Of a stretch of 64,000 nt of DNA, positions 26,371-33,910 are shown piece by piece. This stretch comes from Micromonospora_G sp044901685 (GTDB lineage Bacteria > Actinomycetota > Actinomycetes > Mycobacteriales > Micromonosporaceae). Location: positions 431,159-495,158 of the forward strand of contig NZ_JBJDPS010000005.1 of NCBI RefSeq assembly GCF_044901685.1, read 5' to 3'. A program made the position numbers and the translations under genes. The notes beneath the pieces are model-generated. The model made no database searches and had not been told where the DNA came from. It was given only the letters and a program-made list of their open reading frames with translations. How positions within the stretch are numbered: the first letter of the stretch is position 1; the number at the start of each line of letters is the position of its first letter.

Positions 26371-27010
26371 GGACGACCCGCAGATCGCGTCGTTCCTCCG
26401 TAAGGGCCTACAGGCCAACGGCTGGCAGACCGTGCACGTCACCGACGGCGAGCAGGCCGAGCAGTACGGCCGGACCGGCGACTTCGACCTGCTCCTGCTC
26501 GACATCGGGCTGCCCGGCCGCGACGGCCTGGAGGTGCTCCGGGCGCTGCGCGAGCGGGGACGCCGACTGCCGGTGCTGATCCTCACCGGTCGGGCCCGGG
26601 TGCACGACGTGGTCGACTGCCTGGACGCGGGCGCCGACGACTACATGACCAAACCGTTCCGGTTCGAGGAACTGCTCGCCCGGGTACGGGCCCGACTGCG
26701 CGACGTCGGCTCGGACGAGCCGAGGGTCCTGGTCGCGGGTCCCGTACGGCTGGATCTCTGGACCCGGCGGGTCACCGTGCGGGGCCGGGACGTGGCCCTG
26801 ACCGGGCGGGAGTTCGCCCTGCTGGAAACCCTGATCCGGCACTCCGGTCGAGTGCTCAGCCGGGAGCAGTTGCTCTCCCACGCCTGGGGCTACGACTTCG
26901 ACCCGAGCACCAACCTGGTCAACGTCTATGTCAGTACGTTGCGCAAAAAACTCGGCGAGGACGTGATCGAAACCCTGCGCGGCTTCGGCTACCGCCTGCG
27001 CGCGAGCTGA
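26348..27010 (+). CDS. OmpR-family response regulator (second two-component system)
   Basis: A 220-residue regulator. The receiver has AEDD (7-10), phospho-acceptor Asp52 (LLLDIGLPGRDG), LTGRA and DYMTKPFRFEELL. The winged helix ends VYVSTLRKKLG and FGYRLRAS. It overlaps the kinase 3' end, with GAGGG about 11-15 nt upstream of the ATG as a weak ribosome binding site. Its sequence parallels the regulator at 13073 almost throughout, so the two systems probably arose by duplication. The site at 24665-24686 is a candidate for autoregulation. Confidence 0.93.
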   Translation: MARILIAEDDPQIASFLRKGLQANGWQTVHVTDGEQAEQYGRTGDFDLLLLDIGLPGRDGLEVLRALRERGRRLPVLILTGRARVHDVVDCLDAGADDYMTKPFRFEELLARVRARLRDVGSDEPRVLVAGPVRLDLWTRRVTVRGRDVALTGREFALLETLIRHSGRVLSREQLLSHAWGYDFDPSTNLVNVYVSTLRKKLGEDVIETLRGFGYRLRAS

Positions 27011-27012
27011 TT

Positions 27013-27037
27013 CCCGCCGTCACCTTCTGGCGGCGGG
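27013..27037. terminator. hairpin after the second two-component system
   Basis: 7-bp perfect inverted repeat CCCGCCG / CGGCGGG (27013-27019 / 27031-27037) directly after the regulator stop. Short but well placed. Confidence 0.55.
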
Positions 27038-27111
27038 CATGACTCGCTCGTCTCGTACACGAAAGAACATGTATCTACATCGAATTCGATGTGCTCACCG
27101 ATCGAGTCATG
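27038..27111. promoter_or_regulatory. AT-richer region with a 16-bp perfect palindrome and a spaced inverted repeat
   Basis: ACATCGAATTCGATGT (27077-27092) is a perfect palindrome. Around it CATGACTCG (27038-27046) is repeated inverted as CGAGTCATG (27103-27111). The block lies 64-137 bp upstream of the PemK-like gene and looks like an operator region. Confidence 0.5.
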
Positions 27112-27174
27112 GTCGGTAGCCCGTTGAACAGGTGTAGCTGCGTGTTCCGAAGCCGGCGGGGGTAGGGTGCCGAG

Positions 27175-27663
27175 GTGGCGAATCTCCTGAGGGGCATGGC
27201 GGCGAGGGTCGGTCAGATCGCTCGGCGTCGTCCCGCCCCCACCCCCGGTCAGATCCCAGCCCAGATCGCGCGTCGGCGCCAGGTCGCGGCGCTGCAACGC
27301 CGTGAACTCATGTACGCCCCGGAGCTGGACGGGCAGGCCGACCCGGGTGAGATCGTCTGGACCTGGGTGCCGTACGAGGACGACCCACGGCAGGGCAAGG
27401 ACCGGCCGGTGCTGGTGGTGGGCCGCAAGAGCCGGACCCTGTACGGTCTGATGCTCTCCAGCCAGAGCGAGCGCCACGGCCAGCGGAACTGGTTCGCGCT
27501 CGGGCCGGGCGAGTGGGACCGGGACAAGCGACCGAGCTTCCTCCGCCTCGACCGGGTCCTGACCATGCGCGAGGACAGCATCCGACGCGAGGGAGCGGTG
27601 CTGGACCGGGCCCGCTTCGACCGGGTCAGCCAGGCCCTGCGCCACGGTTACGGCTGGCGCTGA
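27175..27663 (+). CDS. PemK/MazF-family protein, no antitoxin visible
   Basis: A 162-residue protein. After a basic N-terminal extension of about 55 residues rich in Arg and Pro, the MazF/PemK fold is recognisable: PGEIVWTWVPYEDD, GKDRPVLVVGR and YGLMLSSQS, followed by the C-terminal helix region. MazF/PemK proteins are RNA endoribonucleases in toxin-antitoxin pairs. No small antitoxin gene lies on either side in this window, and many actinobacterial members of this branch are solitary, so toxicity should not be assumed. GTG at 27175 is the start used. An operator-like palindrome is upstream. Confidence 0.78.
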   Translation: MANLLRGMAARVGQIARRRPAPTPGQIPAQIARRRQVAALQRRELMYAPELDGQADPGEIVWTWVPYEDDPRQGKDRPVLVVGRKSRTLYGLMLSSQSERHGQRNWFALGPGEWDRDKRPSFLRLDRVLTMREDSIRREGAVLDRARFDRVSQALRHGYGWR

Positions 27664-27857
27664 CCGTTTTGCTGAGCGGGTGGCTGGATTCCGATTACAG
27701 TTTTTGGAAAAGAATCCCTGAATTGAGACCAGAACAACAGTGCGGTGATTTCCGTAAGCTGATCTGCTAAGTGCTGAGCGGAGATTTAAGGCAGAAATAA
27801 TCGTTCTGGCTCGAAGAGAGTGGGCGCACGCTCGTAGTCTTCCCTCTCGGAAGAAAG
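27664..27857 (+). other. AT-rich leader/promoter region of the DUF1996 lipoprotein
   Basis: About 190 bp clearly lower in GC than flanking genes, with poly-T/poly-A patches (CAGTTTTTGGAAAAG near 27700; ATTTAAGGCAGAAATAATCG near 27783). A small hairpin TCTTCC/GGAAGA lies just before the start. No gene is visible. Likely a promoter with a long leader. Confidence 0.5.
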
Positions 27858-29012
27858 GTGTGCTCCCACATGAATTTGCGACCCACCCCCAGACAACGTC
27901 GTTCAGTCACCGCGCTGCTGCTGCTGAGTGTCGCGCTTGCCGGTGGTTGTAAGGAACTGCCGTCAAATCCCGGAGCGTCCGGTCCGTCCGGCTCGGCCGG
28001 TATGGGCTCGACCGGTCCCGGCTCGGCCGCCCCCGGTACGCCGAGCGCCACCCCCGGTGGCCCCTCGGCCACGCCGAGTGCTCCCGGGGGCACCTCCGCT
28101 CCGGGTGGTGGCGGCGACCCGACCGCCCCCGCCGGCACCAAGCCGCCCACCTCGTCCGGCGGATGGATCACCATCGACCCGGCCGCACAGGCCGCCGCGA
28201 CCAGGGCGTTCTTCGCCCGTACGCCGAAGCCGATCACCGGTAACCCGGTCCGGGTCGCCGAGTTCAACGTCGGCTGCACGACCAGCCACCACAACAACGA
28301 CGACCCGATCGTGCTCCCGGGTCTGGTCGGCGCCTCGCACAACCACACCTTCTGGGGCAACAAGTCGACCAACGCCAAGTCGACCGCGGAATCGCTGCGC
28401 GCGTCCGCACCGACCACCTGCAACTCGCCCCAGGACCGCTCCGCCTACTGGGTGCCGACGATGATGCAGAACGGCAAGGTCGTCGACCCGAAGGACGTGA
28501 CCGTCTACTACGGTTCCCGACTCAAGGACCCGAGCAAGACCCAGCCGTTCCCGTTCGGATTCCGAATGGTCGTGGGTGACGCGAAGAACCAGGTCGACAC
28601 CCCGGACAAGCAGGGTAACCACTTCTGGTGCGCGGGCATCGGCGGTGAGGTCGGCCGTAGCGCCGACGGCACCTTCCCGGTCTGCGCCCCGACCGCGCAC
28701 ATCGTCCGGCAGATCACCTTCCCGGACTGCTGGGACGGCAAGCACCTGGACAGCCCGGACCACAAGGCGCACGTCGCGAACGGCGACCACACGGGCGCCT
28801 GCCCGAAGAGCCACCCGGTGCCGATCCCCTCGGTCTCCTTCGTGATCGGCTACCCGCTGAGCGCGAACACCAACGGCATCACGCTCTCCTCCGGCACCTC
28901 CTTCTCGATGCACGCCGACTTCTTCAACGCCTGGGACGACGACGCCCTGGCGTCCCGGGTCCGCAACTGCCTGAACCAGAAGGCGAAGTGCAACTCGGCG
29001 GGTAACTTCTGA
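27858..29012 (+). CDS. DUF1996-domain lipoprotein
   Basis: A 384-residue secreted lipoprotein. The N-terminal signal ends in a lipobox (LAGGC, Cys about 31), followed by a Gly/Ser/Pro/Ala-rich linker to about residue 105. The rest is a DUF1996 domain: FNVGCTTSHHNNDDPIV, GASHNHTFWGNK, AYWVPTMMQNG, PFPFGFRMV and CWDGKHLDSPDHKAH are its conserved blocks, with several histidines and cysteines. DUF1996 proteins occur in actinomycetes and fungi and have no settled function; an extracellular, possibly metal- or carbohydrate-related role is a guess. The ATG follows AAAGGTG. The AT-rich leader suggests stand-alone regulation. Confidence 0.9.
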   Translation: MCSHMNLRPTPRQRRSVTALLLLSVALAGGCKELPSNPGASGPSGSAGMGSTGPGSAAPGTPSATPGGPSATPSAPGGTSAPGGGGDPTAPAGTKPPTSSGGWITIDPAAQAAATRAFFARTPKPITGNPVRVAEFNVGCTTSHHNNDDPIVLPGLVGASHNHTFWGNKSTNAKSTAESLRASAPTTCNSPQDRSAYWVPTMMQNGKVVDPKDVTVYYGSRLKDPSKTQPFPFGFRMVVGDAKNQVDTPDKQGNHFWCAGIGGEVGRSADGTFPVCAPTAHIVRQITFPDCWDGKHLDSPDHKAHVANGDHTGACPKSHPVPIPSVSFVIGYPLSANTNGITLSSGTSFSMHADFFNAWDDDALASRVRNCLNQKAKCNSAGNF

Positions 29013-29036
29013 CCCCTGGATCATCCGCGCCGATGG

Positions 29037-29082
29037 CGGCGGCGGCACGGCCATCCCCGACCGGGTGACCGTGCCGCCGCCG
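29037..29082. terminator. bidirectional hairpin terminator
   Basis: Perfect 14-bp inverted repeat (CGGCGGCGGCACGG at 29037-29050, complement at 29069-29082) with an 18-nt loop, between the convergent DUF1996 and crotonase genes. Confidence 0.8.
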
Positions 29083-29108
29083 TCGCGCGTTTCCGGGGTT
29101 CAGACCGT

Positions 29109-29870
29109 TCAGACCGGCCCGCCGTGGCGACCGGCCCCGGCGGCGAACCGGGCCGCGCCGGCAGCCGCGTCGGCGGCGAGCGAACGCGTTCCGTAGCCGA
29201 GTTCGACCGCGAGTGCTTCCGGTTCCGGCCGGCCCGCGCCGTCGAGCAGCGCCAGGCGGTCGTTGCGCAGGCAGGTTTGCGGCAGCTCGGCGAGCTGGGC
29301 GGCGAGTTCCTCCGCCGCCACCCGTGCGCCACCGGGCGGTGCCAGCCCGTTCACCAGACCCATCTCGTACGCCTCGACGGCCGGCACCGCGCGCCCGGTC
29401 AGGATCAGGTCCATCGCCCTGCTCTCGCCGATCAGCCGGGGCAGCCGTACGGTCCCACCGTCGATCAGCGGCACGCCGAAGCGTCGGCAGAAGACACCGA
29501 GCACCGCGTCCGACTCGGCGATCCGCAGGTCGCACCAGAGTGCGAGTTCGAGGCCACCGGCGACGGCGTGACCGGCGATGGCGGCGATCACCGGCTTGCC
29601 CAACCGCATCCGGGTGGGACCCATCGGTCCGTCGCCGTCCGGCTCGACCCGGTTGCCGCTCGGCGTACCGATGGCTTTGAGGTCGGCGCCGGAGCAGAAC
29701 GTGCCGCCGGCCCCCCAGAGCACGGCGACCGACGCGGTCGGGTCGGCGTCGAAGGCGCGGAACGCGTCGGCGAGGGCTCGGGCGGTGGGCCCGTCGACCG
29801 CGTTGCGGCGTTCCGGCCGGTCGAGTACGACCGTCGTGATCGGACCGTTGCGCTCCACCCGTACGACCAT
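29109..29870 (-). CDS. enoyl-CoA hydratase/isomerase-family (crotonase) protein
   Basis: A 253-residue crotonase-fold enzyme acting on acyl-CoA thioesters. Oxyanion-hole segments are GGTFCSGADLKAIG and GHAVAGGLELALWCD. The helix region FGVPLIDGGTVRLPRLIG lacks the usual catalytic glutamate pair of true hydratases and has aspartate instead, so isomerase or another crotonase activity is as likely as hydration. Full length. Monocistronic: it diverges from the DUF4259 gene and faces the hairpin at 29037. Confidence 0.9.
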   Translation of the reverse strand: MVVRVERNGPITTVVLDRPERRNAVDGPTARALADAFRAFDADPTASVAVLWGAGGTFCSGADLKAIGTPSGNRVEPDGDGPMGPTRMRLGKPVIAAIAGHAVAGGLELALWCDLRIAESDAVLGVFCRRFGVPLIDGGTVRLPRLIGESRAMDLILTGRAVPAVEAYEMGLVNGLAPPGGARVAAEELAAQLAELPQTCLRNDRLALLDGAGRPEPEALAVELGYGTRSLAADAAAGAARFAAGAGRHGGPV

Positions 29871-29959
29871 CGGTCCAGGATGCCCCGTGACGGCTGGTTG
29901 CGGAACCGGACGCGCGGTCCGGCATGATGGGCGGCGACCGGAACCGGGAGGAGTGTCGG

Positions 29960-30346
29960 GTGGGAAGCTGGGGCAGCCGCAACTTCGACAACGACACCGC
30001 CGCGGACCACCTCGCCATGGTCACCGACCGGCTGGTGACCGAGGTGGCCGAGGCGATGGCCGGGGACCCGGTCCGGATCGAGCCGGACGAGTACTGGGGC
30101 GTCGCCGTCCCGTGCAACCTCGAACTGCTCTGCCTCCTCGCCGACCAGCGGTACGTCGGCGTCGTGCTGCCGCCGCCGGAGACGGTCGCCGACTGGAAGC
30201 GGCGCTACCTGGCCGTGTGGGACGGCAGCATCGACGGGTTGGAGCCGACCGAGGACTACCGGGCCGAGCGCCGGGCGATCCTGGTCGACACGTTCGACCG
30301 GCTGGCCGCTGCGTCCGCCCGCGAGCACGGCACCGACCGGACCTGA
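29960..30346 (+). CDS. DUF4259-domain protein
   Basis: A 128-residue protein starting VGSWGSRNFDNDTAADHL, the characteristic DUF4259 opening (G-x-W-G-x-x-x-F-D-N-D-x-A). The GTG at 29960 is chosen over an ATG at 29924 because GGGAGGAG lies 6 nt upstream and the domain begins at once. No function is established. It is convergent with the gene at 30377, which also looks like a small interaction/immunity-type protein. Confidence 0.85.
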   Translation: MGSWGSRNFDNDTAADHLAMVTDRLVTEVAEAMAGDPVRIEPDEYWGVAVPCNLELLCLLADQRYVGVVLPPPETVADWKRRYLAVWDGSIDGLEPTEDYRAERRAILVDTFDRLAAASAREHGTDRT

Positions 30347-30376
30347 CGGCCGCCGACCTCCGCACGGCACCGCGGG

Positions 30377-30832
30377 TCAGAGGCCGTAACCGAGTTCCTC
30401 GGTGGCGACCGCCCAGAGCTGGTTCTCGTCGCGTACCGCCTCGGGGTCGATCCGGCCGATCTCGCCGGCTGTCTCGGCGGCCAGCGCCTCCAGGGCCTCG
30501 TCGTCGTCCTCGTCGATCCGGCGGGCCCGCCGGGCCGCCCGGGTGTAGGCCCGGGAGGCGTCGACCAGTTGGGGAAGCGAGCGGTTCACCAGCGCCGGTT
30601 CCTCGTCGGCCGGCAGGTACAGCACCGTACCGTCGGCCCGGTCCAGCACCAGGCTGGCGACCTCCGGGTCCTCGCACAACACCGCGACCAACCGGCCGCC
30701 GACGGTCCGCTCCGGGTACGGCGGCTGCTGCCAGCGCCCCTCCACCGGAACCTTCGCGTAGGTGATCGGCCGTAGGGCCGCGAGCACGTCAACAATCCAC
30801 TCGTCCGACAGCACGGTTGCAGAGCATGGCAC
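30377..30832 (-). CDS. small acidic protein, possibly SUKH-4-like
   Basis: A 151-residue cytosolic protein. The segment EEPALVNRSLPQLVDASRAY resembles the C-terminal signature of SUKH-4 immunity-type proteins (a conserved N-S-S-L-x-Q-F-like helix start), preceded by LVLDRADGTVLYLP. The C-terminal half is acidic (RRIDEDDDEALEALAAE). The match is partial, so the family call is tentative. No polymorphic toxin gene is adjacent. GTG at 30814 is an alternative start. Confidence 0.6.
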   Translation of the reverse strand: MPCSATVLSDEWIVDVLAALRPITYAKVPVEGRWQQPPYPERTVGGRLVAVLCEDPEVASLVLDRADGTVLYLPADEEPALVNRSLPQLVDASRAYTRAARRARRIDEDDDEALEALAAETAGEIGRIDPEAVRDENQLWAVATEELGYGL

Positions 30833-31094
30833 ACCGGCCGGACCCGTGCGGGATCGCCGGACCCGGCCGGGGCGGAACGCACCGGTAATTCGAATTCTGT
30901 CGATGGATATCGTCGGTAATCGATCTACGCGTTGGTAACATCGCTATGGGCGACAAGCGAAGTCGCAAGAGCGGAGATCTATCCGGGATTGCGTAGTGCG
31001 TTAAGCCGCGTTGGCAGGTGTGACGTTTCCGACTGTCGTCAATCCAACCACCCTGAAAATTGGGAGCGATAACAACTCCAGGTACGGTCCTGTC
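30833..31094. other. non-coding spacer upstream of the lectin kinase
   Basis: About 260 bp with a lower-GC patch around 30890-30950 (ATTCGAATTC, GATATCGTC). Promoters for the divergent small protein and kinase presumably lie here. In-frame TTG (31011) and GTG (31020) codons could extend the kinase, but that sequence is AT-richer and not domain-like. Confidence 0.5.
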
Positions 31095-33416
31095 GTGCGC
31101 GACGCCCCCCGACAGTTGATCGCAAATCGTTACCGGCTGGTACAGCCGCTCGGACAGGGCGGTATGGGCCGGGTGTGGCAGGCTCGCGACGAAATGCTCG
31201 AGCGAGACGTGGCCATCAAGGAGTTGGTTCCACCACCGGGACTGACCGACGACGAGCGCCACGAAATGCGCGAGCGGTCCATGCGCGAGGCGCGCGCGGT
31301 CGCCCGTCTCGACCAGGTCAACGTGGTACGCGTCTACGACGTGGTGCACACCGGCGACGACCCCTGGATCGTGATGGAACTCGTGCAGTCGCGCTCGCTG
31401 CACCAGGTCCTCCAGGCCGAGGGGGCGATGGCGCCGGAGCGGGTGGCGCAGATCGGCCTCGGCGTGCTCGCCGCCCTGCGCGCCGCGCACCGGGCCGGCG
31501 TACTGCACCGGGACGTCAAGCCGGCGAACGTGTTGCTCGCCGACGACGGTCGGGTGGTACTGACCGATTTCGGGCTGGCGACCGTCCCCGGCGACCCACA
31601 CGTGACGCGGACCGGCATCGTGCTCGGCTCGCCCGCCTACCTTGCCCCGGAACGCGCCACCGACGGCCTCGTCGGTCCGGCCGCCGACCTCTGGTCGCTC
31701 GGCGCGACGCTCTACGCCGCCGTGGAGGGTCGTACGCCGTACAACCGGTCGTCGGCCATCGCCACCCTCGCGGCGTTGGCCACCGAGCTGCCGCCGCCAC
31801 CACAGCGGGCCGGTTCGCTGACCGTGCTGCTCGAGGGACTGTTGCGCCGGGATCCCGAGCAACGGATCGGTGCCGAGGAGGCGGAGCGCCTCCTGCGACT
31901 GGCCGGTGCCGCTTCGACCACCGGCACGGGCGCTTCGACCACCGGCACGGGCGCTTCGACCACCGGCACGGGCGCTTCGACCACCGGAGCTGGCCCTTCG
32001 GCCGGTGCGGGTGACTCGGTCGCGGCGGGCGTTCGACGGGCCGGCGAAGGCACGGTGGAGCCGAGTGCCGGCGCGGGCACCGACCCGGCCACGCCACCGC
32101 GGATCGTGCCGGAGTTCCTCGCCACCGCGCCCCGTACGGGTACCGCCGCGACCGCACCGGAGGCGGAGACCGCTGACCCGACGACCGGAAGCGGCGTGGG
32201 CCTCCCGACCAGGGGACGCGCGCGGCGGAGTTGGCTGGTCGCGTCGCTCACCGCCGCGCTGCTGCTCGTGCTGGTGGTGAGCGTGCCACTGGTCAACGGC
32301 AAGCTGTTCGGTGGCCACGGCGGCAAGGCCGGGTCGAACCAGTCGTCCTGGGCGCCCACCAGCCCACCCGGGTTGGAGGAGGCGTCGATCGCCCAGGTGG
32401 TGCCACCACCCGCGACTGGCTGGCACTACTACCGGGACGACCCGGACTTCTCCGTCCCCGTGCCGGACGGTTGGCAGTCACTGCGTGACGGTGACCGGAT
32501 CGAGTTCCGGGAGCCGGACGGCATGCGGGTGCTCGGTGTCGACGAGCCGCGCTCGGTCAAGCCGGACCTGGTCGCCCAGTTGCGGGCGCGGGAGCGGGCC
32601 GAGCGCGACCGGTACCCCGACTACCGCCAGGTCCGGATCCGTACGGTGGCGTACCACGTGCGCGCGGCGGAGTGGGAGTGGACGTACACGGCGGCGGGTG
32701 GTGAGCGGATGCACGCGATCAGCCGGACCTTCGTGAGTCACAACGGCAGGCCGTACGCGATCGGCTGGACCACGCCGGACGGCGAGTGGTCGACCAACCA
32801 GGGCTCCCTCTCGCTGGTCCTGGACGGCTTCCAGGGCACTCCGCCCCCGGGGTCGCCCGCGCCGGGCGGATCGGCTCAGCCCGGCGGCGGCCAGCCCAAC
32901 CCGGGTGGCTCGGGTGTGCCGGGACAGCCCGGCACCGGACAGTCCCCACCGCCGGGGCAGAGCAACCCCACCTCGAACCCGGCGAATCCCGGTCAGCAGC
33001 CGCAGTCGTCGCAGAAGCCGCCCGCGCAGCCTGCCGGGAACGAGATCATCAGCCTCGGCAGCGGGCGCTGCATCGACATCCCGAACAGTGCGCCGACGGT
33101 CGGCGTCCAGTTGCAGATGTGGGACTGTCATCAGACCGCCGGGCAGTTGTTCACCTTCCCATCGGACGGGACCGTACGGTCGGTGGGCAAGTGCCTGGAC
33201 GTGCAGGGGCGGTCGACCAGCGACGGGGCGGCGGTGGTGCTCGCCGACTGCAACGGCGGGGCGTCGCAGAAGTTCACCCTGAACAGGGCGTCCGACCTGG
33301 TCAACGTACGGTCGGACCGGTGTGTCGACGTGATCGACGCGAAGCCCGGCAACGGGGTGCGGTTGCAGATCTGGCAGTGCTCCGGGACGTCCAACCAGAA
33401 GTGGCGGCTGGGCTGA
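31095..33416 (+). CDS. transmembrane Ser/Thr protein kinase with C-terminal ricin-B lectin domain
   Basis: A 773-residue Hanks-type kinase. The P-loop is LGQGGMGRVW (19-28), catalytic lysine in VAIKE (Lys42), catalytic loop VLHRDVKPANVLL (136-148), DFGLA and the GSPAYLAPE activation segment. A low-complexity linker with TTGTGAS repeats leads to one transmembrane helix (about 379-402). Outside the cell there is a beta-rich region, a Pro/Gly/Ser/Gln-rich linker and a beta-trefoil (647-773) with CIDIPN, CLDVQG, CVDVID and a final QKW, typical of ricin-B lectins. It thus replaces the usual PASTA sensor with a sugar-binding domain. GTG 31095 is chosen because the conserved kinase N-terminus (RDAPRQLIANRYRLV) begins there. 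Confidence 0.92.
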   Translation: MRDAPRQLIANRYRLVQPLGQGGMGRVWQARDEMLERDVAIKELVPPPGLTDDERHEMRERSMREARAVARLDQVNVVRVYDVVHTGDDPWIVMELVQSRSLHQVLQAEGAMAPERVAQIGLGVLAALRAAHRAGVLHRDVKPANVLLADDGRVVLTDFGLATVPGDPHVTRTGIVLGSPAYLAPERATDGLVGPAADLWSLGATLYAAVEGRTPYNRSSAIATLAALATELPPPPQRAGSLTVLLEGLLRRDPEQRIGAEEAERLLRLAGAASTTGTGASTTGTGASTTGTGASTTGAGPSAGAGDSVAAGVRRAGEGTVEPSAGAGTDPATPPRIVPEFLATAPRTGTAATAPEAETADPTTGSGVGLPTRGRARRSWLVASLTAALLLVLVVSVPLVNGKLFGGHGGKAGSNQSSWAPTSPPGLEEASIAQVVPPPATGWHYYRDDPDFSVPVPDGWQSLRDGDRIEFREPDGMRVLGVDEPRSVKPDLVAQLRARERAERDRYPDYRQVRIRTVAYHVRAAEWEWTYTAAGGERMHAISRTFVSHNGRPYAIGWTTPDGEWSTNQGSLSLVLDGFQGTPPPGSPAPGGSAQPGGGQPNPGGSGVPGQPGTGQSPPPGQSNPTSNPANPGQQPQSSQKPPAQPAGNEIISLGSGRCIDIPNSAPTVGVQLQMWDCHQTAGQLFTFPSDGTVRSVGKCLDVQGRSTSDGAAVVLADCNGGASQKFTLNRASDLVNVRSDRCVDVIDAKPGNGVRLQIWQCSGTSNQKWRLG
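31911..31990 (+). repeat. 21-bp tandem repeat in the kinase linker
   Basis: Three full copies (31911-31931, 31932-31952, 31953-31973) and one partial copy of a 21-bp unit encode ASTTGTG repeats between the kinase domain and membrane helix. In-frame, so linker length can vary by slippage without loss of function. Confidence 0.95.
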
Positions 33417-33447
33417 GCGTCGACGCGCGGGTGAGCGACAGTCCAAA

Positions 33448-33903
33448 ATGGTGGACAGCGAGCCTCGTCAGGCATACCTTGACGTAGTGGATCAGTTGAT
33501 GAACACCGCGCTGACCGTCGACGTGTCCCGGGCCGCCCAGGCCGCCGAGCACGCTGCGGCAAACGAGGCCAGCCAGCAGGCCGACCTGTTGCTCGGCGGC
33601 CGACCCGTACCCGGCTCGGCGCAGTGGCAGGCCGAGCAGGACGGGCCGGTCGGGGCCCAACGCGAGGTGGCGGCCCAACTGCTCCGGTTCCGGATCGAGC
33701 TGAAGACCGGCATCGACCCGACCGGCAGCCTGATCGGCCTCCGTCGCTGGGGCGTGACCTGGGAGTTGATCGCACGGGCGGCCGGGATCAGCCGGCAGGC
33801 CGCGCACGAGCGCTGGGGCCGGCGGGTGCGACAGGTGCTGGACCCGTACGGGACCGGCGAACTCGGTGGCCCGGTCGCCGACGACGAGAAGGACCTGCGC
33901 TGA
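33448..33903 (+). CDS. HTH-containing protein of unknown function
   Basis: A 151-residue hydrophilic protein. The N-terminal two-thirds are helical and Ala/Gln-rich. The C-terminal part, VTWELIARAAGISRQAAHER (about 102-121), is a good helix-turn-helix of the sigma-70-region-4 or transposase type. Starts 31 bp after the lectin-kinase stop, so it may be read through from it. A DNA-binding regulator is the best guess; no family name is offered. Confidence 0.7.
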   Translation: MVDSEPRQAYLDVVDQLMNTALTVDVSRAAQAAEHAAANEASQQADLLLGGRPVPGSAQWQAEQDGPVGAQREVAAQLLRFRIELKTGIDPTGSLIGLRRWGVTWELIARAAGISRQAAHERWGRRVRQVLDPYGTGELGGPVADDEKDLR

Positions 33904-33910
33904 GGGCTGG

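Noticed and set aside
29124..29927. A long + strand frame opposite the crotonase gene.
   Set aside because: Antisense shadow; the minus-strand frame has clear crotonase motifs.
31911..31990. Possible mobile or regulatory repeat.
   Set aside because: The unit length is 21 bp and in frame, encoding a flexible linker in the kinase.
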